Made by a program: the position numbers and the translations under genes
Shown: piece after piece, positions 45,921 through 54,409 of the stretch
Position numbering within the stretch: the stretch's first letter is position 1
How the letters are laid out: each line of letters starts with the position of its first letter
Assembly: GCA_023418255.1 (NCBI GenBank)
Contig: JAEZZZ010000025.1
Span: 1 to 54,498, forward strand
Source: Bacteroidota bacterium
Lineage (GTDB): Bacteria; Bacteroidota; Bacteroidia; Bacteroidales; Dysgonomonadaceae
Reading direction: 5' to 3'
Length of the DNA: 54,498 bases
Notes under the pieces: model-generated
Told to the model about the DNA's origin: nothing
Seen by the model: the letters and a program-made list of their open reading frames with translations, nothing else
Database searches by the model: none

Positions 45921-47477
45921 ATGCAACGAACAACGTATAAAAAACCGATATTTTTATTGATTTTCATTTCTGTTTTTACTGTTCTTTTTGCACAAGAAGA
46001 AAACCATTCGCCGGCGGCGATAGAACAAATGAAAATAAACCGGCTTTGGCAGCAAACATCCAATGCCGCAGGACTAAAAATTGAACAGCCAAAAGATTAT
46101 TCAGTAATTGCAGGTAATTACCGTATGGAAAATGGCGATTTTCATCGCGTGATGAACGGCAATAAGAAAAACAATCTTATTTTAGATACCGAAGGCGGCG
46201 TAAATGTAGGTAACACCTACTTTTGGGGACGCTTCAATTATTCACGCGAAGCGATTAAAGATGCGAAATTCAATGCTTCACTGATTGATCCATACCGCGG
46301 TATGCCTTACTTTGTGGCAGATACCAATTCAAGCAATTGGAACAATCAATATTATGAATTGGAATTTAAAATCAACTTTCCCACGATTGGCGACAAAATT
46401 TCAATAGGCATAGGTGGCGAATATCATGCTTATACCGGTGCAAAACAACGCGATATACGTACAGAAAATGCCTACATGAAATTGGCATTGCGTCCGGGAC
46501 TGGTCTATTTAATCAACAAAAATCATCGTTTTGGATTCAATCTGGAATATTTCTCGCTGAAAGAAGAGTCACACATGAGCAATGTAAATGTATACATCGA
46601 TCAACCCTATTACGAACTTTACGGTTTAGGAAGAGCCACAATCGGCATTGGTAGTGGAAGAGAAACAAACTACGTAGGAAACAGCATCGGCGGGGGCTTA
46701 CAATATCATTATTCGGGAATAGCAGATTTATTGCTGACAAGCAACTTCTCGACAAAAGTGGAAGATACACAAATATCGTTCTCAACACCCAAAAGCGAAG
46801 GCACTATAATTGATGCGGTATGGCACAGCAAGGCCTTATTGAAAACAAAAAGCATTGAAAATACCCACTATATTGATCTAGAATATTTACAACGTCACAT
46901 CAAGGGAATTGAGTATATTTCAAAATACGACGATAGCGATTCGTTCAAAGGATACGTTAATCTGAAAAAAAACATCCGTTCAAAATATGCCAATCGGTTG
47001 TTATCAGCCGGATACTCGTGGACAAACAATTGGCGAAACGAATATCGCACACGCTTGGGTGGAAAAATTAAATTCATCGAATATAAAAACAAATACATCT
47101 TGCCCCAAAGTGACAGAATGGCAAAAAATATGGCGTTCGAAGTTTTCGGCAAACATAATATTATTCTATCTGACGCGTTGGCACAACGATTGCTTATTGG
47201 TGCGAATTGCACGTATGAAAAAAACATTGATGGGAACTATTTATATGGTGGCGCGTTTAAAGAATATCCCATCAACTCGCAGTTGGAAAAAAGAGATAAC
47301 GAATATGACTCATCCGGATATTTGTCTGCGCATCTATCGGCTGTCTATTCTCAAAAAATCAAACGTGCAAACGGACTCAATCTGTTTATTGGAACGGATT
47401 ACATCTATTCCAAAGCAAGCAACAAGAGTTTTGGTAGTCGAAACGATATATCACTAAGTATTGGCTGTATTTTTTAA
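45921..47477 (+). CDS. DUF6850-type outer-membrane beta-barrel protein 2
   Basis: The start ATG 45921 gives 518 residues with a clean signal peptide (IFLLIFISVFTVLFAQ). The frame is open further upstream to 45759, but that part would overlap the DUF4876 gene and carries no signal. The mature protein is made of amphipathic strands and ends in SLSIGCIF, with an aromatic last residue. It shares layout with the copy at 36415-38037 but little obvious sequence beyond the N-terminal region (MKINRLWQQTSNAAGL). It is the last gene of the second triad and is followed by a terminator. Confidence 0.8.
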   Translation: MQRTTYKKPIFLLIFISVFTVLFAQEENHSPAAIEQMKINRLWQQTSNAAGLKIEQPKDYSVIAGNYRMENGDFHRVMNGNKKNNLILDTEGGVNVGNTYFWGRFNYSREAIKDAKFNASLIDPYRGMPYFVADTNSSNWNNQYYELEFKINFPTIGDKISIGIGGEYHAYTGAKQRDIRTENAYMKLALRPGLVYLINKNHRFGFNLEYFSLKEESHMSNVNVYIDQPYYELYGLGRATIGIGSGRETNYVGNSIGGGLQYHYSGIADLLLTSNFSTKVEDTQISFSTPKSEGTIIDAVWHSKALLKTKSIENTHYIDLEYLQRHIKGIEYISKYDDSDSFKGYVNLKKNIRSKYANRLLSAGYSWTNNWRNEYRTRLGGKIKFIEYKNKYILPQSDRMAKNMAFEVFGKHNIILSDALAQRLLIGANCTYEKNIDGNYLYGGAFKEYPINSQLEKRDNEYDSSGYLSAHLSAVYSQKIKRANGLNLFIGTDYIYSKASNKSFGSRNDISLSIGCIF

Positions 47478-47500
47478 ACCACGTCTCACGTAAAGCAGTG

Positions 47501-47532
47501 AGCAAAAGAGTGTAAAAAACACTTCTTTTGCT
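47501..47532 (+). terminator. terminator after second triad
   Basis: The arm AGCAAAAGAGTGT (47501-47513) pairs with ACACTTCTTTTGCT (47519-47532) with one bulge, in a gene-free gap 24 bases past the stop. The T-rich sequence after it is modest. Confidence 0.7.
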
Positions 47533-47583
47533 TATTTGTCGCTTTGCAATCTGCCATTTTTTTATTTTTTAAAAATTAAAAAT

Positions 47584-47591
47584 TATCTTTG
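47584..47591 (+). promoter_or_regulatory. -7 element of the peptidase leader
   Basis: TATCTTTG matches the Bacteroidota -7 consensus exactly. The -33 region at 47561-47563 reads TTT rather than TTG. The expected start, about six bases downstream, falls on the first base of the 12-bp hairpin at 47597. Confidence 0.55.
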
Positions 47592-47596
47592 TGATA

Positions 47597-47664
47597 CTCT
47601 TTTTCGATTTTCATGTAATGTTTTATCGAAAAAGAGATGCCTCGCTCGGTGCAACGAGCGAGGC
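47597..47664 (+). other. two perfect hairpins in the peptidase leader (possible sRNA)
   Basis: Hairpin 1 has perfect 12-bp arms CTCTTTTTCGAT (47597-47608) and ATCGAAAAAGAG (47625-47636). Hairpin 2 has perfect 10-bp arms GCCTCGCTCG (47639-47648) and CGAGCGAGGC (47655-47664) with a 6-base loop. Only two bases separate them. Hairpin 2 is strikingly GC-rich for this region and is followed by TTTGTATAAAT. With the -7 element just upstream, this could be the structured 5' end of the peptidase mRNA or a short RNA of about 75 bases. Confidence 0.6.
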
Positions 47665-47721
47665 TTTGTATAAATATCAAGCCACGGCACACGAATTGAC
47701 ATTTTTGTAAAATTATTTGAA

Positions 47722-49935
47722 ATGAGAAAACAATTATCATTACTCATTATTGCATGCATTGCAATAGTAAGCAGCACACAGGCACAACACATTATTAAGC
47801 CATCGGTAAAAACAGCAACATCGTTTGCTATCGTTATTGACAGCATCAGCTACTCAAAAGCCAAAACAGCAGTCGATGCATACAAAGCCGTTATCGAAAA
47901 CGATGGGCTATCGACATATATCATCAGCAAGCAATGGACTTCACCGGAAGAAATAAAATCACTCTTGATAAGTTTATATAAAAAGAGTGCTTCGCCGTTA
48001 GAAGGTGCCGTTTTTGTGGGCGATATTCCCATTCCGATGTTAAGAGATGCACAACATTTGAGTACTGCATTTAAAATGGATCAACAGAAGTATCCATGGC
48101 AGCGCTCATCCATTCCATCCGATCGATTTTATGATGATTTCGATTTAAAATTTGATTTCTTAAAACAAGACGATAAAGAGCCTTTATTCTTTTATTATTC
48201 GCTACGACATGACGGAGCACAAAAACTGCATTCCAACATCTATTCGGCGCGAATAAAACCTTATGACAATGAGAAAGGTGATAAATACACACATTTGAGG
48301 CACTATCTTGAAAAAGTTGTGCGGGAACGTACATACAACAAGCACAATCAACTCAATCAATTGTCGATGGGACGTGGACACGGCTATAATTCAGAGTCAA
48401 AAGTGGCATGGGCAGGCGAACAAATGGCGCTTAAAGAGCAATTTCCGTTAGCCTTTTCGTCCAAAGGCAACGTGAAGTTTATGGACTTTGATTCACGATG
48501 GCCCATCAAAGAATATTTCTTGCAAGAGGTGCAACGCCCCGGTTTAGATGTGATGCTTTTTCATCATCATGGCGGCAAAAACATGCAATATCTGAATGGA
48601 TATAAAACCGGAAGCGACCCTGCCACCTCCACAGAAAACATCAAGTTGTATGCACGCAGCAAGATACGTTCCGCCGCAAAGAAAAAGGGCAAAGAAGCGG
48701 CTATAAAACAATACACCGAGTATCTTGATATCCCCACTTCATGGGTTGAAAACAGTTTTGACTCAGCGCAAATAAAAAAAGATTCGCTATTGGACGCTTC
48801 GCTTGATATTAACATTCACGACATAAGAAATATTGCGCCGCAAGCGCGGTTCATTATGTTTGATGCATGCTACAACGGCTCATTTTATGCCAAAGAAAAC
48901 ATTGCCGGTGAATATATTTTCAATCGTGGTAACACATTGGTTACACAAGGAAATACCGTAAACGTCATTCAAGATAAATACCCAGATGAGTTTCTTGGTC
49001 TTCTTTCCGCAGGAATGCGTGTGGGAAATTGGCATCGACTTATCAATCATTTGGAAACACATCTAATCGGTGATCCTACATTTCGTTTTGCGCCCAATAT
49101 TGATGTTTCATTTGACATCAATGATATTATCCATACAAAAAAACAAGACACCTCATTTTGGCTGTCGCAATTGAAAACATCACAATTAGTCGATATGCAA
49201 GCACTTGCGTTAAGGATGCTTTTAGAAAATCAATATTCTGATATTTCAAATCTTCTGAAAAGAGCTTATACAGGTTCCGAAAGCATGATTTTACGTACAC
49301 AAGCATTTTTCCTTTTAAGCAAGTTGGATGACACCAATTTTGAAGAGGTGCTTTCACTGGCCGTTAAGGACAGTTACGAACTTATCCGTCGTTTCGCGGT
49401 AGAATTTATCGCCAAAAATGGCTCCAAGCATCTTATTCCCGCTTATCTTCTCAGTGTTTGCCAAGACGACACATCGGAACGCGTGGTGTTTAAGCAAGAA
49501 AATTTCATGCCAATGCTGACCCTAAGCGAACTTGAAAAGTTAATCAAAGAGTTTGAACGCGAAAATATGCTCGATAAAAACAAAGCCGCGCGAATCAAAA
49601 AAGATATTGAAAGAATGCAATACTCTTTTGATAAAACAATGCGCACGCTTTTGCCGAATGACACGACCAGCAGCACGAAAGACAAAATATTTGAAATAAA
49701 AAGGTTTCGTAATCACCCCGATCACAAAGCCATTGACACCCTTCTAGAAATCATTGCAGATAATACACAAGATCAGCTTGTTCGGATAAACACGGCGGAA
49801 GCTTTGGGATGGTATAATTATTCACACCGCAGAGAAGAGATTATAGAAAAATTGCAACAGATGGTTCCAAAAGAAAAATCCATCGCTGTACGTAACGAGT
49901 TGCTTAAAACAATCAACAGACTATCATCAATATAA
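47722..49935 (+). CDS. gingipain-like C25-family cysteine peptidase with helical repeats
   Basis: This 737-residue exported protein has a signal peptide of about 21 residues (SLLIIACIAIVSSTQAQ). Residues about 30-450 look like a clan CD (C25/caspase-type) peptidase. The catalytic His is in MLFHHHGGKNM (His281-283), and the catalytic Cys is Cys383 in FIMFDACYNGSFYAKEN, both preceded by hydrophobic strands as in gingipains. Residues about 475-737 are helical with HEAT-like units (QALALRMLLENQYSDISNLL, VKDSYELIRRFAVEFIAKNG, LVRINTAEALGWYNYSHRRE). No type IX secretion C-terminal domain is visible, so it probably stays periplasmic or is sorted another way. A small lipoprotein gene follows after 30 bp. 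Confidence 0.82.
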   Translation: MRKQLSLLIIACIAIVSSTQAQHIIKPSVKTATSFAIVIDSISYSKAKTAVDAYKAVIENDGLSTYIISKQWTSPEEIKSLLISLYKKSASPLEGAVFVGDIPIPMLRDAQHLSTAFKMDQQKYPWQRSSIPSDRFYDDFDLKFDFLKQDDKEPLFFYYSLRHDGAQKLHSNIYSARIKPYDNEKGDKYTHLRHYLEKVVRERTYNKHNQLNQLSMGRGHGYNSESKVAWAGEQMALKEQFPLAFSSKGNVKFMDFDSRWPIKEYFLQEVQRPGLDVMLFHHHGGKNMQYLNGYKTGSDPATSTENIKLYARSKIRSAAKKKGKEAAIKQYTEYLDIPTSWVENSFDSAQIKKDSLLDASLDINIHDIRNIAPQARFIMFDACYNGSFYAKENIAGEYIFNRGNTLVTQGNTVNVIQDKYPDEFLGLLSAGMRVGNWHRLINHLETHLIGDPTFRFAPNIDVSFDINDIIHTKKQDTSFWLSQLKTSQLVDMQALALRMLLENQYSDISNLLKRAYTGSESMILRTQAFFLLSKLDDTNFEEVLSLAVKDSYELIRRFAVEFIAKNGSKHLIPAYLLSVCQDDTSERVVFKQENFMPMLTLSELEKLIKEFERENMLDKNKAARIKKDIERMQYSFDKTMRTLLPNDTTSSTKDKIFEIKRFRNHPDHKAIDTLLEIIADNTQDQLVRINTAEALGWYNYSHRREEIIEKLQQMVPKEKSIAVRNELLKTINRLSSI

Positions 49936-49965
49936 ATACCCGATTTATAAAAAACTATAACACCC

Positions 49966-50817
49966 ATGCACAGAAAGAGAATTCTTCTCATACTTTTTAT
50001 TTTGCTACTTTTGCAAGCTTGCAAAAACAAACAAAATATTTTTACAAGTTACAATCCTCAGCCTATCTCCCAAAGGCAACTTGCTTTAATCGATTCCATT
50101 CTGCAAGATGGCTTAGACAAAGAAGCACTCTATACGTTGCTAAGCGACATTAAACCGATAAGCTCTTTAACATTGCACCAAGTGCCGTTGGCAAATAGCG
50201 ACAGCACTAAACGAATTTGTGCAAAAGTGGTCGATTCGGAAGAAAAAAGAATTCATATTCAGCGTTTGACCGAAATTCAAACGGCTATAAATAAAATAAA
50301 TTTACCCGATTTGCGTATTGTGATGGTACCATACCTTGCTGCACAAGACAGCGTGCGGCTTATGCAAGTCAGTGCGGTTCGCATTAGTTTGCTGGACAGC
50401 TTGCTGAAAGCAAAAGAGAGTTTTTTTGCACAATTCGGACTTGTGCCCGGCACCGACCCGGCGGTGGTTCTTTCAACAATTGAAAATGCGGGCGATTATG
50501 AACGCCTTCGCGGATATGGATACCTCTTCGGTTATCCGGATTATGCCGTCGATTTTTTTGTTGAGGCAAGCTACACATCATTACAAACAGGCAAGTTTGT
50601 TCCACGTAACTTTTTTCAAATCCCAGTATATCAGGGGAACGATGGATATTTTGTATATGCATACCCCAAAAATCACAAACCGACAATGGAAACCGATTCA
50701 ACACTATATTATCGCTCGATGGATGTGCTGAAAAAATACAGAACTTTCCGTAACAATTACCTCAATCCCGACAGTACGCTGCAAGCGTACAAATTGCTTC
50801 GAGATGTAGCGCGTTGA
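49966..50817 (+). CDS. lipoprotein of unknown function
   Basis: This 283-residue protein has a lipoprotein signal (ILLILFILLLLQAC, lipobox Cys19). The rest is mixed alpha/beta with no motif I recognise. A region at about 70-150 is helical and charged, and the C-terminal part contains GYLFGYPDYAVDFFVEASYT and GNDGYFVYAYPKNH. It follows the C25-type peptidase gene after 30 bp without a promoter in between, so the two are probably co-transcribed and may act together, for example as inhibitor, chaperone or anchor. That link is inference. A terminator stands at 50958-50980. Confidence 0.75.
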   Translation: MHRKRILLILFILLLLQACKNKQNIFTSYNPQPISQRQLALIDSILQDGLDKEALYTLLSDIKPISSLTLHQVPLANSDSTKRICAKVVDSEEKRIHIQRLTEIQTAINKINLPDLRIVMVPYLAAQDSVRLMQVSAVRISLLDSLLKAKESFFAQFGLVPGTDPAVVLSTIENAGDYERLRGYGYLFGYPDYAVDFFVEASYTSLQTGKFVPRNFFQIPVYQGNDGYFVYAYPKNHKPTMETDSTLYYRSMDVLKKYRTFRNNYLNPDSTLQAYKLLRDVAR

Positions 50818-50957
50818 ACAACAACCTTATCTTAAAAAAACACAAATAGCCGATAAGTAGGACTAAGAAATTAAAGGCAACCATTATATTTATCAAACAC
50901 ATACAAAGGAAGCATAAAACTCCGTTAAACTTCTCCAACTCATAAAAAAATAAAAAT

Positions 50958-50980
50958 AGAGCGATAACGCTCTCTTTTTA
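50958..50980 (+). terminator. terminator after the peptidase operon
   Basis: AGAGCG (50958-50963), loop ATAA, CGCTCT (50968-50973), then CTTTTTATTT. A compact, convincing rho-independent terminator in a 254-bp gap without a gene. Confidence 0.8.
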
Positions 50981-51071
50981 TTTACAATTATTTAACGAGT
51001 CGATTAAATCATTTGATTAAACTAATTGTTAATACTGTAAATCTAAAATATAAAAAGAGATATTGAGAATT

Positions 51072-51488
51072 ATGAAAAGGACAGCAATAATAACAACACT
51101 TTTGACACTGATCCAATCACTTTACGCGGCAGATTTAACGGTTACTGTGAGCAATATTAAAGAGGTGAAAGGAAATATCGTTATTGGCATTTTCAATTGC
51201 CCAAATGCTTTCCCATGCGAAAACAAAGAATTAAAACAGATTATTATTCCGGTAAATGCCAACGAAGTGAGCAAAACTGTTTCACTGCCTAAAGGCATAT
51301 ACGCCATTGCCCTATTTCACGACAAAAACGAGAACAACAAGTGCGACCGAAACTTTCTTGGCATACCGACTGAAGGTATCGGTTTTTCTAACAACTTTAA
51401 ACCTAAAATGAAAGCCCCAACTTTTGATGATGTAAAAGTGACCGTGAAACAAGATACAAACATGTGCATCAAGCTGCTACACTTTTGA
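51072..51488 (+). CDS. DUF2141-type secreted protein
   Basis: This 138-residue protein starts at ATG 51072 (a TTG at 51063 is a weaker alternative). A signal peptide of about 17 residues (TTLLTLIQSLYAA) is followed by a small beta domain: LTVTVSNIKEVKGNIVIGIF, then YAIALFHDKNENNKCDRNFL with the GIPTEGIGFSNNF block. This matches DUF2141 as I remember it, a periplasmic or secreted fold of unknown function. The D-x-N-x-N-x-x-C-D loop resembles a Ca-binding loop. It stands alone between a terminator and IS debris. Confidence 0.85.
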   Translation: MKRTAIITTLLTLIQSLYAADLTVTVSNIKEVKGNIVIGIFNCPNAFPCENKELKQIIIPVNANEVSKTVSLPKGIYAIALFHDKNENNKCDRNFLGIPTEGIGFSNNFKPKMKAPTFDDVKVTVKQDTNMCIKLLHF

Positions 51489-51633
51489 AACACACACAAA
51501 ATTTAGGTAGTATCAATCACTTTTGTTATGAATAATCTACAAGCGTTGGAGAATATTTTTTGGCAAATTTTCAAAGAACGATTTTTATAATTTTTCATTG
51601 CTGTCCGATAAAACGACTACTTTTGGACATAGC

Positions 51634-51891
51634 TTAACGCGTATTGGTAAAAGAAAACAAAGTTAAACATAAAAGTATGATGCCGAATACTTCTGTAAGG
51701 GAGACTCTCCGATTAAAATGCTCGGTTTTACTTGATAATCCGATCATTGACCCGAACAATTCGGGCAAAGACGTAATTTTTGAAAATATGCCAAAGAGCA
51801 TGCCGAGCAGATGGTCTTTGGCGGTGAACTTTTTCATATAGTAGCCTGGCTTGTGCTTTTGAGCGTTTCTTGAGATTATTCTGTAGCTAGT
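51634..51891 (-). pseudogene. remnant of an IS4-type transposase (N-terminal part)
   Basis: The minus-strand frame reads RIISRNAQKHKPGYYMKKF followed by TAKDHLLGMLFGIFSKITSL and GSMIGLSSKTEHF, the N-terminal (DUF4372-like) pattern of IS4-family transposases. After about 70 residues the frame degenerates, and no DDE catalytic domain is found, so only the front end survives. CTGTCC-type sequence (51600 and 51902) may be what is left of element ends. The 580-bp stretch 51489-52067 has no other gene. Confidence 0.7.
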
Positions 51892-52067
51892 AAAAAATCA
51901 ACTGTCCGAAAACAGATTGTCCAAAAAAATGTGTATTTTTGCTCATTGTAGTATTGCGTTGTAGTGAACACAAAACTACTAAAAAAGTGTATGGGATGAA
52001 AATTTATTTTTGTTCCTGCACTTTTGAATATTTTTTATCGAACAATAGTGATTAAATTTATTATAGA

Positions 52068-53372
52068 ATGAAAAAGACTCTTCTGCTGTTATGTGTTTGT
52101 TTATTTGTAAAAAAATCTTTCGCATATGGCCAAACAGGGGAAGCAGAATTGAATGTCTCCACAAAAGCTTATATATTATCGCGTTTTTGCACAGAAGTAA
52201 AATATAATTTCGCTTTTTATGATAAACTAAAATTCGACTGGGATAGTTTATGTGTAGCTTCGATACCACCTTTGACGGCAACTTCATCCGATGAAGATTT
52301 CTTGAAAGGAATGCAAATTCTTTGCAATAAACTTCATGATGGACATACATATATTTTCCCGATGAATAATCCCAAGGACCAAGCTGATTGGATTCGGCCG
52401 TTTCCGATGAAAACTAAACGAATCGGAAATAGAGTATTCGTAACGGATGTTTATAGCTCAATTCTACAACTCTCCGGAGTAAATCCTGGATGTGAGATTA
52501 TAAAAATAGATGGCGAAAATGTACTGGACTATGGGAATAGACATATCCGACCTTATTTAGCCTCTTCAACTCCTCAATGGGCAAAATATAGACCATTTGC
52601 AGAGTTTGAATTGACCAAGGACAAAGGTTCTAAATCAAGTAAAATTTTATTCAAGAATAAAAAAGGAAAGGAGTTTATAATAGAGAGCAATAGAAATCTT
52701 TCATGGGACTTACAAAAAGATACTCCTTCGATGAGCTTTAGGGTAAAGGAAGATAATATAGGCTTGTTAACAGTGAGCAGTTTTCAAAATTCCGATTTCA
52801 ATCGCGCATATTTCGATGAATTATATGATGAAATATTAAAAACAGATGCTTTAATTATTGATATTCGTAATAATAGCGGTGGAAATTCATTACATGCAGA
52901 TTATCTTATCAGCCATTTTATCCGCCTACCCATTCCACAAGGAACATGGAGTTCACCAATGTACATAGCCGCCCATGCTTCCTGGAATTATCCGCGGGAA
53001 TGGTATATGCAAACTCCCGACCCCGTTTTACCAATGAATGAAAAAGAAATTTATCAGAAACCGATTGTGTTATTGGTAAATGCTACTACTTTTTCTTCTG
53101 CGGAAAATTTTTGTGTATTATTCAAAGGTGCTAAAAGAGGAAAAATTATCGGGACTCCAACCGGAGGAAGTACAGGAAATCCAATCTTTATTGACCTTGG
53201 ATTTGGATTAGGTTGTTGCATTTGCACCAAACATGAATTAGATACTGATGGAAATGAGTTTATAGGCATTGGGATTCAACCAGATATTGTAGCTGAAGAA
53301 GATATTAACACGTTTATAAATAATGGAGATAGCGTAATAGAAAAAGCCCTTGATTTTTTGAGAAATAAGTAA
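52068..53372 (+). CDS. S41-family (C-terminal processing type) peptidase
   Basis: This 434-residue exported serine peptidase has a signal peptide (TLLLLCVCLFVKKSFA). The N-terminal part has LCNKLHDGHTYIFP, typical of S41 proteins. A PDZ-like middle (about 120-200) contains LSGVNPGCEIIKIDGENV, and the S41 core has ALIIDIRNNSGGN and the nucleophile block TTFSSAENF (Ser343/344, with Glu346). GKIIGTPTGGSTGNP follows. It is full length and probably periplasmic. It is monocistronic between IS remnants, and two TATTTTTG stretches upstream (51934, 52005) lack good -33 partners. Confidence 0.9.
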   Translation: MKKTLLLLCVCLFVKKSFAYGQTGEAELNVSTKAYILSRFCTEVKYNFAFYDKLKFDWDSLCVASIPPLTATSSDEDFLKGMQILCNKLHDGHTYIFPMNNPKDQADWIRPFPMKTKRIGNRVFVTDVYSSILQLSGVNPGCEIIKIDGENVLDYGNRHIRPYLASSTPQWAKYRPFAEFELTKDKGSKSSKILFKNKKGKEFIIESNRNLSWDLQKDTPSMSFRVKEDNIGLLTVSSFQNSDFNRAYFDELYDEILKTDALIIDIRNNSGGNSLHADYLISHFIRLPIPQGTWSSPMYIAAHASWNYPREWYMQTPDPVLPMNEKEIYQKPIVLLVNATTFSSAENFCVLFKGAKRGKIIGTPTGGSTGNPIFIDLGFGLGCCICTKHELDTDGNEFIGIGIQPDIVAEEDINTFINNGDSVIEKALDFLRNK

Positions 53373-53427
53373 ATTATCGATTAAAATAAGAATCAGCATA
53401 ATCTTAAGGCTGAATGCGATTCCAGTA

Positions 53428-53673
53428 TCAAGTACAACAATTCAAGTTTAAGATAGGGTCTGCTGAATAACAGACATTAGTGATGAAAATCAGCAAATTA
53501 GTTGTTGTAAAATATGACCATCCGTATTTGTACCTAAATTCATTTTTGTAACTTACACATATCACGAGTAATCTTCCGAAAAGAGCTTCTCCAAAGTATC
53601 TTCGATTAAATTTATAGCAAAATTCATCTAAATAGTCGCTCCTTAGAAATTCACATTTAGGAGGGTGAAACAT
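53428..53673 (-). pseudogene. C-terminal remnant of an IS1595-type transposase
   Basis: On the minus strand an open frame contains YLDEFCYKFNRRYFGEALFG and RLLVICVSY, the conserved C-terminal block of IS1595-family transposases. The catalytic part is missing, and the frame instead begins inside sequence that abuts the IS5-like remnant. The codons after VSYKNEFRYKYG look like readthrough past the original end of the protein. Confidence 0.7.
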
Positions 53674-53689
53674 TGAACATCTGAGTTGG

Positions 53690-54409
53690 AAAATGCATTT
53701 GAGAATAAAAAAACAAAAACTCTTCTTTGAATTTTTCCATCATTTTCTTCAAATTCCATGCAGTTGCTGCCATCATAGCATTAATTTGTTTGCCTTTTTA
53801 GCTCGTTTGGGATGTTCCCCGTTGTGAGTGTCCCGTACCAATTGCTTGCTTTCACGCGTGTAACGACGACGCTGTGTGATTCCCTTTTTTGAGCTATCGC
53901 ATTGCATTTGCCAATCGCCTTTTTGCACAATTTCGCATCGGTAGGAAATGTCGTATTGTTTTCCTGAACGGTGGTGTCCGATAAAACAAAATTGGTTTTT
54001 TTGCTGACTTCTTTTCCGTGAAGTCGGACACTGTAGGCAAATATTTTCTCTTTCCCTTCTTCTCCCACTCGTTTACGGAAATGAACAAAATCGCTCGGAT
54101 CAAAAGGAAATGTGTGTTCAAAGAACTCTCCTCCACAAAAATACTGAAAGTAAATATCGCAAACCCAAACCTCAGGAATTCGCTCATCACCAAGATTGTA
54201 CAAATGCTTCAATACAAACATCCGACCATCAGACGAATGGGAACACTCGGAGCGCCTCTCTCTGAATAGAAGCACGAAAATTCTTCTTCAAAATAGTTCC
54301 AATCAATTTTTTATGCCAGTAGAACTAACTCGTGGCTCATATCAATAAAGTCTTTCAACATCGGACGAAACAAGTCTCGTTGTCCTTTTTCGGGTAATTT
54401 TCCTATCAT
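53690..54409 (-). pseudogene. degenerate IS5-like transposase with internal deletion
   Basis: On the minus strand from ATG 54409 (MIGKLPEKGQRDLFRPMLKD) there is an in-frame stop after HELVLLA, then IDWNYFEEEFSCFYSERGAP, a frameshift, LKHLYNLGDERIPEVWVCD, YFQYFCGGEFFEHTFPFDPS, VHFRKRVGEEGKEKIF and LSDTTVQENNTTFPTDAKL. A second frameshift follows near the IAQK segment, and the C-terminal end INAMMAATAWNLKKMMEKF lies at 53690-53790. About 150 residues of the middle are missing, so this is an inactive, internally deleted copy. The order of blocks is typical of IS5-superfamily transposases in Bacteroidota. Confidence 0.8.

Noticed and set aside
53894..54269. Open frames of 99 residues (minus) and 83 residues (plus) in the right-end region
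   Set aside because: They are alternative frames of the decayed IS5-like transposase and show none of its conserved blocks.
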